Position numbers and translations under genes: made by a program. Shown here piece by piece: positions 53,486 through 64,000 of a stretch of 64,000 bases of DNA. Positions within the stretch are counted from its first letter, which is position 1; each line of letters opens with the position of its first letter. This DNA comes from Chondrosia reniformis (Eukaryota; Porifera; Demospongiae; Chondrillida; Chondrillidae): assembly GCA_947172415.1 (NCBI GenBank), contig OX359201.1, forward strand, positions 3,472,001-3,536,000. The letters run 5' to 3'. The notes beneath the pieces are model-generated. The model saw only the letters and a list, made by a program, of their open reading frames with translations, ran no database searches and was not told the DNA's origin.

Positions 53486-56400
53486 ATAACTAGTTACTAG
53501 TACATACAACTAGGACATACACCTTGTACATACAACTATAACATACCACTAGTACTACAACTAGTACACAGACCAAGTACATTCAACTAGTACATAAAAC
53601 TAGTACCTACAACTAGTAAATATAACCAGTTCTAGTTCATATTACTAGTACCTACACCTAATAAATATAATCAGTTCTAGTACATACAACTAGTACACAC
53701 AACTAGTAACTACAACTAGTATATATAACTAGTACATACAACAATGACACACAACTGGTTCATACAACGAGTCTATAAAACTGGTACATACAACTAGTAC
53801 ATTCAACTAGTATCTAGTACATTCAACAAGTTCCTACCCCGTACCTAGTATAACTAGTACTGGAACCTACAACTAGAACATACAACTAATACATACAACT
53901 AGTGCATACAATTAGTTCATAAAATTAGTACAAACAATTACTACTTATAACTAGTACATACACATATAACTAGTACATATAAATAGTACATATAACTTGT
54001 ACATACAACTATGACATACAAATAGTAATAACAATGTGTTCATACAACTAGCACTAACAACTAGGACTTACCACCAGTTCTCACAATTAGTTCATACAAT
54101 TAGTACATAGAACTAGTACTTAACTAGTCCATATAACTAGTCCAAACAGCTAGTACATACAAGTAGTAAATACAACTAATACATACAACTACTCACTTGT
54201 ACATATGTACAACTTGTTCAAACAACTAGTTACTAGCGCATACATACAACTAGTACATACGTCTAGTTACTAATACATGTAACCAGTACATACACCTAGT
54301 TACTAGTATATACAACTGGTAAATAAAACTAGTACATACAACTAGTACATACAACTAGTAACTAGTAGATACAATTAGTACATATAACTAGAACATACTA
54401 CTACAATACACAACTAGTGCATACAACTGCTACACACAAATAGTGCATACAACTAGTACATGCAGCAAGCACTTGCAACTAATACCACAACTAGCACTTA
54501 GAACTAAAACATACACATATAACTAGTACATACAACTGGTACATACAACTAGTTCACACAAGTACTACATACAACTAGTACATACAACTAGTACTTGCAA
54601 CTAGTACTACAACTAGTACTTGCAACTAGTATATATAACAAACACTAGTACTCACAACTAGTACATAAAACTGGTATATACAACTAGTACATATAACTAG
54701 TACATATAACTAGAGCAAACAACAAGAAAATACAACTAGTGTATCCAACTAGTAACTAGAACATACAACTAGCAACTTGTACATACAACCAGTACATACA
54801 ACTAGTAGATACAACTAGTACATACAACAAGTAACTAGTACATACAACTAGTAACTTGTACATACAACTAGTACATTCAACTAGAACCTACAACTAGTGA
54901 ATATTATTTGTACTAGTACATACAACCAATACCTACAACTAGTAAATATAACCAGTACTAGTACATATAACTAGTACATACTATTAGTTGCCAGTAAATA
55001 CAACTAGTACATTCAACTGATACATACAACTAGTTACTATTACTTAAAACTACTAAGTACAACTAGTTACTAGTACATGTAACTAGTACATACAACTAGT
55101 ACACAAAACCAGTTACTAGTTCATGCAACTAGTACATATAAATAGAACATACTACCACAACATCCAACTAGTGCATATAATGGGTACATAAAACAACTTC
55201 ATGCAACTAGTACATACAACTAATACATACAACAAGTACTTGCAACTTGTACTAAAATTAGGACTTAGAACTAGTAGATACACATAAAACTAATACATAT
55301 ACCTAGTAAATATAAATAGAACATAAAACTAGTACATACAACGACTACATACAACTAGTACATTCAACTAGTACATACAACTAGTACTTGCAACTAGTCC
55401 TACAACTAGTACATAGAATTAAGACATAGAACGACTACATAAAAGTCGTACATATAACAAGTACATACAACTAGTACATACCTAGTAGATACAACTTGTA
55501 CATACAATTTGTACATACAAGTAGAACATAAAACTACTACATAAAACTGGAACATACTAGGAAATATAACTAGTACTAGCCCATAAAACTAGTTCATATA
55601 ACTAGTACTTACAATTAGTACATACAACTAGTTAATACAACTAGTACAAAAACTAGTACATACAAGTTTTACCTACCTAGTACCTAGTACTAGAACCTGC
55701 AACTATGTAGAACATACACCTAGTACCTACTACTAGTACATACAACCAATAACTAGTACATACATCTAGTATATACAGCTAGTACATATCACTAGTGACC
55801 AAAACTAGTAAATATAACTAGTACATACAACAATTACACACACCTAGTACATACAATGAGTACATTCAACTAGTACATACAACTAGTACATACACAAAAC
55901 TAGTACATATAACTAGAACACACAACTACCACATATAACTGGCACCTACACATATAAGTAATATAGCTAAATAGTACACACAACTAGTACTTACAACTGG
56001 AACATACAACTACTACCTACAACTAGCACCTACAACTAGTAATTAAAATAGTGCAAAGAGCTAGTATTTAGAACAATCCCATAAAACTAGAACATACAAC
56101 TAGAACATACAACTAGTACATACAACTAGTACATACAATCAGTACATACAACTAGTACTTGCAAATAGTCCTACAACTAGTACATAGAACTAGTACATAG
56201 AACGACTACATAAAACGCGTACATATAACAAGTACATTCAACTATTACATACCTAGTAGTTACAACTTGTTCATAAAATTTGGACATACAAGTAGTACAT
56301 AAACTACTACATACAACTGGTACATACAACTACTAGGAAATATAACTAGTACTAGTACATACAACTAGTTCATACAACTAGTACAAAAACTAGTACATAC

Positions 56401-59400
56401 AAGTATTACCTACGTAGTACCTAGTATAACTAGTACTAGAACCTGCAACTATATAGAACATAAAGCTAATACCTTCTACTAGTACATACAAGAAATTGCT
56501 GGTACATACATCTAGTACATACAGCTAGTGCATACGATTAGTAAACAAACCTGGTAAATATAAATAGTACATACAACAATTACACAAAACTAGTACATAC
56601 AATGAGTACATTCAACTAGTACATACAACTAGTTCATTCAACTAGTACATACTACATGCAACTAGTATATAAAAATAATACTAAATATAACTAGTACTAG
56701 TACATACACCTAGTACATACAACTAGTACATACAACTAGTACTTACAACTTGTACATTCAAGTAGTACTTACAACTAGTACAAAAACTAGTACATTAAAC
56801 TAGTACTACACCTTGTACATAGAACTAGTACATAAAACTAGTATATACATAGAACTAGAACATACAATTAGTACATAACACTAGTACTAGATACATCTAG
56901 TCCATTAGACTAGTATACACAACTAGTCCATAAATCTAGACACTAGTACATATATACAACCAGTACATACAACTAGTACATGTTATTAGTACATACAACT
57001 AGTTACTAGTACATGCAACTAGTACATAAAACTATTACATATAACTAGTACATCCAACAAGTCCTTGCAACTAATACTACAACTAGTACATAGAACTAGT
57101 ACATACACATATAACTAGTACATACAACTGGTACATAAACTAGTTTAAACAGGTAGTACATACAACTGGTATACACAACTAGTTAAAACAAGTAGTACAT
57201 ACAACTAGTACATACAACTAGGACTTGCACCTAGTACTACAACTAGTACTTGCAACTAGTACTACAACTAGAACATATAACTAGAACTTACACATATAAC
57301 TAGTACATATAAATTGTAGATACCACTAGTTCATACCACTAGTACATACAACTCGTACTTGCAAATAGTACTACAACTAGAACATAGAACTAGTACATAG
57401 AACGAGTACATACCTAGTAGATAAAACTTGTACATAAAATTTGTGCATACAATTAGAACATAAAACTACTACCTACAACTCGTACATACAACTAGTACCT
57501 ACAACTATGTAATATAACTAGTACTAGTGCATAAAACTAGTCCATATAACTAGTACTTACAATTAGTACATACAGCTAGTTCCTAAAACTAGTACATACA
57601 AGTATTACCTACCTAGTACCTAGTTTAACTAGTACTAGAACCTGCAACTATATAGCACATACAGCTAGTACCTACTGCTAGTACATACAACCAATTACTA
57701 GTACATAAAACTAGTACATACAGCTGGTACATACAACTAGTAACCAAAACTAGTAAATGAAATTAGTACAAACAACAATTTCACACCACTAGTATATACA
57801 ATGAGTACATGCAAATAGTACATACAACTAGTACAAACACAAACTAGTACATATAACAAGAACGTACAACTGCCACTTATAACTAGCACATACACATATA
57901 ACTAATACATATAAATAGAACATACAACTAGTACTTACAACTAGAACATACACCTATAAACCTACAGCTAGTACATACAACTAGTACATACAACTAGAAC
58001 ATACAACTAGTCCTTCAACTAGTGCAAAGAACTAGTATATAGAATGATTCCATTAAACTAGGACATAAAAACTAGTACATACAACTAGTACAAACAACTA
58101 GTACATACAATTAGTACAGAAAACTGCTACATACAACTAGTACATACAACTAGTACCTACATCTAGTGAATATAACTAGTACAAGTACTTACGCCTAGTA
58201 CATACAACTAGTACAAACAACAATTACACACAACTAGTATATGCAACGAGTTCATGCAACTAGAACTACCCTAGTACATACAACTATTACATAACTAGTA
58301 CATACAACGAGTTCATTCAACTAGTACATAAAAGTAGTACATAAAACTACTACATACAACTAGAATATACAAATAGTACCTACGACTAGTAAATATAACT
58401 AGTACTAGAACATACACCTAGTACATACTACTAGTAAAAACCATAAGTACATACAACTTATACTACAACTAGTACATATAACTAGTACATAAAACTAGAA
58501 CTAGTATATACAACTAGTCCATACATCTGCTTACCAGTACATATATACAACCGGTATATACAACTAATACATATTATTAGTACATACAACTAGTTACTAG
58601 TACATTCAACTAGTACATACAACTTGTACATATAACTAGAATATGCAACAAGTGGTGCAACCAATACTACAACAAGTACATAGAACTAGTACATACACAT
58701 ATTACTAGTACATACAACTGGTACATACAACTAGTTCATACAAGTAGTACACACAACTAGTACATTAAACTAGAACTACAACTAGGACATAGAACTAGTA
58801 CATAAAACTAGTATATACATACAAACAGTACATAGAAGTGGTAATAGATTCAACTAGTACAAAGAACAATTGCACACAACTAGTATATATAACTAGTAAA
58901 TACAACTAGTATATACAACTATAACTTCCAACGAGAACACGCAACTACCACATATAACTAGCACATACACATATAACTAGTACAAATAAATAGTATATAC
59001 AACTAGTACGAACAACTAGTACATACAACTATTACATAAAACTAGTACATCCAACTAGTACTTTTAACTAGTACCACAACTAGTACATACAACTAGTACA
59101 TACAACTAGTACATAGAACTAGCACATACAACTAGTACATAGAACTAGCACACAAAAAAGACATACAATTAGTACAAACAACTAGAACATACAGCTACTA
59201 CATATAACCAGTTACTAGTACATGCAACTACCACATACAACTAGTTATTACAACTAGTATATACAATTATTTACCATTACATACAACTAGTGCATGTAAC
59301 TACTTACTTTTACATACAATTAGAACATTCAATTATTACATACAACTTATACATACAACTAGTTACTAATACATACAACTATATAGCAGATACAACTAGT

Positions 59401-61678
59401 TCTTACAAATAGTACATACAACAAGTTCATACAACTAGTTACTAGTACATATACACAACTAGTACATAAAATTTTTACTTACAACTAATACATACAATTA
59501 TTCATTAGTACATACAATCAGTACATACAACTAGCACATAGAACTAGTACCTAACACTAGGAAATATAACCAGTACTAGAACATACAGCTAGTCCATTCA
59601 ACTAGTGCAAACAACTAGTTAACACTACATAAAACTAGTACATATAACTAGTTACTTTTACATAGAACTAGTATATACAATTATTACATACAACTTATAC
59701 ATATAACTAGTTACTAGTACATACAACTAGCACATACAACTAGTATGTACAACGAGGAAATATAACCAGTACTAATACATACAACTGGAACATACAACTA
59801 GTACATACAACTAGTTCATACAACTAGTTACTAGTCCATATATACAACTAGTACATACAATTTTTACATACAACTAATACATACAACTAGTTACTAGTAC
59901 GTACAACTAGTACATACAACTAATACATACAATTAGTACCTACAATTAGTAAATAAAACCAGTACTAGGACATACATTCAACTAGTTCATACAACTGGTG
60001 AATCCACTAGTACATACAACTAGTACTGGCAATTGGTACTACAACTAGTACATAGAACTAGTACATAGAACGAGTAGATACAATTAGTACATACAACTAG
60101 CATCCACAACTAGTACATGCAACTAGTACATTTAAATAGTACACACTACTACAACATACAACTAGTGCATACAACTGGTACATAAAACTAGTACATACAA
60201 TTAGTACAGAAAACTGCTACACACAACTAGTACATACAACTAGTACCTACGACTAGTAAATACACCTACTACTAGTACTTACACCCAGTACATACAACAA
60301 GTACATACAACAATTACACACAACTAGTATATACAAGGAGTTCATGCAACTAGTACAAACAACTAGTCCATACACACAACTAGTATATAACTAGAACACA
60401 CAATTCCCACATATAACTAGCACATACACATAAAACTAATACATATAAATAGTACATACAACTATTACTTAAAACTATTACATACAACTAGTACATACAA
60501 CTAGTACATACAACTAGTACATACAACTAGTACATACAACTAGTACATACAACTAGTACATACAACTAGTACATACAACTAGTACATACAACTAGTACAT
60601 ACAACTAGTACATAACTAGTACATACAATTAATTCATTTAAAAAGTACATACAATTAGTTAATAAAACTACTACACACAACTAGTACATACAAATAGTAC
60701 CTACGACTAGTAAATATAACTAGTACTAATACATACACCTAGTATATACAACTAGTACATACAACTAGTGCATTAAACTAGTACTAGCTACAACTACTCC
60801 ATAGAACTAGTATATACAACTAGTATATACATCTAGTTACTAGTACATATCTACATCCAGTATATACAACTAGTACATGTTATTAGTTCATACAACTAGT
60901 GCATATAACTACTACATGCAACAAGTACTTGCAAGTAATATTAAAACTAGTACATAGAACTAATACATACACATATAACTAATACATACACATATAACTA
61001 ATACATACAAGTGGTACATATAACTAGTTCATACAACTAGTACATACAACTAGTACTTGCAACTAGTACTACAACTAAGGCATAGAACTAGAACATACGC
61101 ATATAACTAGTACATATAAATTGTAGATACAACTAGTTCATACAACTATCACATACAAATAGTACATTAAACTAGTACATACCACTAGTACCTACAACTA
61201 GTATATATAACTAATACTAGCACTTACAACTAGTACATAAAAGTGGTACATACAATTAGCACATACAACTAGTACATACAACTAGTACACACAACTAGTG
61301 CATAAAAGTAGTACATACAACTCATCCACACAACTAGTACATACAACTAGTACATACAACTAGCACAAAAAATAGTACAAACAACTATTACCTACCTAGT
61401 ACCTAGGATAGCTAATACTGGAACCTACAACTATATAGAACATACAGCTAGTACCTACTACTGGTACATACAACTGGTTACTAGTACCTGCAACTAGTAC
61501 ATACAGCTGGTACATACAACAAGTAACTGAAACTAGTAAATATACCTAGTTCATAAAACAATTAAACACAACTAGTACATACAATGAGTACATGCAACTA
61601 GTACACACAACTAGTACATACACACAACTAGTACATATAACTAGAACGCACAACTACCACATATAACTAGAACTAACT
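53486..61678 (+). repeat. 13-bp satellite, orientation A, longest block
   Basis: Eight kilobases of A-oriented monomers with no inserted gene. Variants include TAGAACAATCCCATAAAACT (about 56,071) and TAGAATGATTCCATTAAACT (about 58,041), relatives of the 22.3-kb variant. At 60,479-60,614 about ten monomers are identical, the cleanest array in the window. Confidence 0.95.
60479..60614 (+). repeat. Perfect 13-bp tandem array, about 10 copies
   Basis: TACATACAACTAG repeats without change for about 136 bp, which defines the monomer consensus. It contains the palindrome ACTAGT. Confidence 0.95.
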
Positions 61679-63553
61679 AGTACTAATTGTATGTATTAGT
61701 TGTATATACTAGTAATCTACTATTTGTATGTACTAGTGCTAGGGTTATGGTTAGGGTTAGGCACGTTCTAGTGTTATAGAATTCTTCTATGTACTAGTTC
61801 TATGCACTAGTTTTAGTTACTAGTTGTTTGTACCAGTTGTATGTACTAGATGTATGTACTAGAAAAAAGTTTAATGTACTAGCAGTATGTACTAGCTACA
61901 GGTTCTATACAGTTGTAGGTTCCGGCATAAGCTATCTTTGGTACTAGGTAGGTAATAATTGTTTGTACTGGTTTTTTGTACTAGTTGTATGTACTAGTTG
62001 TGTGGACTAGTTGTATGTCCTACTTGTATGTAGCAGATATATGTACTAGCTGTAAGTACATGTTATATGAACTAGTTTTATGTCCTAGTACTAGTTATAT
62101 TTCCTAATTATAGATACTAGTTGTATGTACTAGTTGAATGTAGAAGTTTTATGTACTAATTGTATGTACTAATTGTATGTTAAAGTTGTATCTACTACGT
62201 ATGTACTAGTTGTATGTACTAGTTGTTTGTACTACTTGTATGTACTACTTGTATGTACTACTTGTATGTACTACTTGTATGTACCAATTGTAGATACTAG
62301 TTGTATGGGTATCTACTAGTACTATGTACTAGTTGTATAGGTATCTACTAGTACTATATATGTACTAGTTGTAGTATTACTTGCAAGTACCAGTTGTATG
62401 TACTAGTGGTTTGTACTAGTTTTATTTACCAGTTGTATGCACTGGTTGTATGTTGTTGTAGTATGTACTATTTATATGTACTAGTTGTGTGTACTAGTTA
62501 TATGTACTAGTTCTATGAACAAGTTGCATGTACTTGTAACTGGTTGTGTATACTAGTTGTATGTACTTGTTGCATGGACTATTAACTTGTTGTATGTACG
62601 AGAACTGGTTAAATTTACTAATTGTAGGTGCTAGTTGAATGTACAAGTACAAGTTATATTTACTATAGGAATGTACTAGTTGTATGTACTAGTTATATGT
62701 ACTAGTTATATGTACTAGTTATATGTACTAGTTCTATTTACTAGTTTTATGTACTAGTTATATCAGGTCTAGTTGTATGTATTAGTTGAATGTATATACT
62801 AGTTTTATGTACCAGTTCTACGAACTAGTTGTAGTACTAGTTTAATGTACTAGTTGTGTGCACTAGTTGTAAGTAGTACTTGAATGTATAGTTGTATGTA
62901 CTATATATTTGTGTGTACTAGTTGTATGTACTAGTTGTATATACTATTTATATGTACTAGTTATTTTGTATGTGCTAGTTACATGTGGTAGTTGTGTGTT
63001 CTAGTTATATGTACTAGTTGTATGTACTAGTTGTATTTACTAGTTTTATGTACTAGTTATATCAGGTCTAGTTGTATGTATTAGTTGAATGTATATACTA
63101 GTTTTATGTACCAGTTCTACGAACTAGTTGTAGTACTAGTTTAATGTACTAGTTGTGTGCACTAGTTGTAAGTAGTACTTGAATGTATAGTTGTATGTAC
63201 TATATATTTGTGTGTACTAGTTGTATGTACTAGTTGTATGTACTATTTATATGTACTAGTTATTTTGTATGTGCTAGTTACATGTGGTAGTTGTGTGTTC
63301 TAGTTATATGTACTAGTTGTATTTACTAGTATCTAGCTGTATGGACTAGTTGTTTGTACTACCTATATATACTAGTTGTAGGTACTAGTAACAAGTTCTG
63401 TGTACTAGTTGCTTGTAGAAGTTGTATGTATTAGTTGTTTGTACTAGTACTGGTTGTATTAACTAGATGTAGGAACTCTTGAAAGTGCTAGTACAAGTTA
63501 TATTTACTATTTGTAGGTACTTGTAGCATGTACTAGTTATATGTACTAGTTAT
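61679..63553 (-). repeat. 13-bp satellite, orientation B, with a 299-bp tandem duplication
   Basis: Polarity changes at about 61,679, sixty bases before the telomere-like run. TATCAGGTCTAGTTGTATGT at 62,761 recurs at 63,060, and the match extends over about 62,700-63,000 and 63,000-63,320. Confidence 0.95.
61739..61762 (+). repeat. Interstitial telomere-like repeat, second site
   Basis: CTAGGG-TTATGG-TTAGGG-TTAGG followed by CACGTTCTAGTGTTAT, the same join as at 39,329-39,370. Confidence 0.85.
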
Positions 63554-64000
63554 ATGAAAAATCTAAGATACCATTTTCCTACATGCTATATGCCTATTCT
63601 GTAAAAAGAGCCTAAGGGGAACTAAACCTAAAGAGAGCTTTAGATGAAGATACAGGAGTCTTGTCTCCCTTCTTTTATTTTCTTCTCTACTGGGTCAGAC
63701 AGCCGTTTCTGGGAATTCCACCCTTCATCAGTGATCCTGGGAGTCTTTGTCTTTTTCTTTATCTTGATCTTCTGTGAATCCTTGGCTCACTATGCTAAAT
63801 CTAGGGGCTGTATATACACTATTTTGGCGCCAAACTTTAAATAAGGTGTTAACTAAGACACAATGAAATTTAATTTTAGGAAAGGGATGTAGGTCCAATT
63901 AACTTTTATGAATTAATTATTAATTTATTAGTAATCTTGCTTGTACAGGTAAGACAGACTCAGCATAGCTATAGACACAAGTAGGATATATTACGTAAGT
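63554..64000 (-). mobile_element. Permuted PLE copy 2, 3' terminal region, minus strand, runs off window
   Basis: The sequence is the reverse complement of 50,395-50,844 with scattered differences. It includes the palindrome TTTTGGCGCCAAA (63,822-63,834), a TATA-like box and the hammerhead core. Its satellite flank is B-oriented, so relative to the satellite it lies in the same direction as copy 1. The 66-codon plus frame at 63,644-63,844 is a shadow. Confidence 0.88.
63687..63743 (-). ncRNA. Hammerhead ribozyme candidate, permuted PLE copy 2
   Basis: On the minus strand all core elements of copy 1 recur: CTGATGA, stem II GGG...CCC, GAAA, minimal stem III, GTC, and TCA/TGA in stem I. Confidence 0.6.

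Noticed and set aside
12360-63553. CRISPR-like or coding interpretation of the regular 13-bp repeats
   Set aside because: Repeats are contiguous and variable without spacers, the monomer is not a multiple of three, and each contains TAG in one frame. The context is a eukaryotic transposon landscape.

Overview
This looks like a piece of an invertebrate animal nuclear genome, probably an early-branching marine lineage such as a sponge or cnidarian. I infer that from the mix of mobile elements, not from any host gene. No conserved single-copy host gene, rRNA or functional tRNA is recognisable. Nearly every coding signal is a retrotransposon or DNA-transposon protein, most of them broken.

Layout. 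Bases 1-12,350 are AT-rich, mostly unique-looking DNA with decayed transposon genes: a LINE reverse transcriptase remnant (minus, 1-1190), the C-terminal nuclease-like part of another retroelement (plus, 1190-1890), a PHD-finger-like remnant (4.6-4.9 kb), a DDE transposase remnant (6.8-7.3 kb) converging on a YqaJ-exonuclease remnant (7.7-8.8 kb, with a SAP-like piece at 10.0-10.3 kb), and an integrase with a Cys-rich tail (10.4-12.1 kb). From about 12,360 to 63,550 the backbone is a diverged 13-bp satellite, consensus TACATACAACTAG, about 31 kb in total. Its polarity flips several times: orientation A reads TACATACAACTAG and orientation B reads CTAGTTGTATGTA on the plus strand. Two A-to-B flips coincide with short telomere-like (TTAGGG)n runs at 39,331 and 61,739.

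Inside the satellite sit younger retroelements. There are two copies of an R2-like, restriction-like-endonuclease LINE: 13,329-16,869 plus, broken, and 30,838-35,201 minus, nearly intact. Each starts with a sequence that folds as an HDV-like ribozyme. There is a CR1/L2-like LINE at 25,535-28,936 whose ORF carries a perfect 2A ribosome-skipping motif. A Penelope-like element (PLE) has the GIY-YIG nuclease N-terminal to the reverse transcriptase (47,398-50,844 plus). The inverted 3' end of a second copy runs off the window at 63,554-64,000. Both PLE ends carry a hammerhead-ribozyme-like core. There are also three 5'-truncated ends of a conventional PLE (19.2, 51.9 and 52.2-53.5 kb), another RLE retroelement fragment (46.0-47.3 kb), a truncated LINE tail (41.5-42.0 kb), a tRNA-derived SINE (23.0-23.5 kb) and an 82-bp-arm foldback (43.05-43.25 kb).

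Most notable pattern: both R2-like copies, and both copies of the permuted PLE, lie in opposite absolute orientations but in the same orientation relative to the satellite. The R2-like copies also join it at a similar phase of the monomer. This suggests either satellite-directed insertion or inversion of blocks already carrying the elements. With the telomere-like runs at polarity flips, I read the region as subtelomeric or heterochromatic satellite acting as a retroelement sink. That reading is inference.
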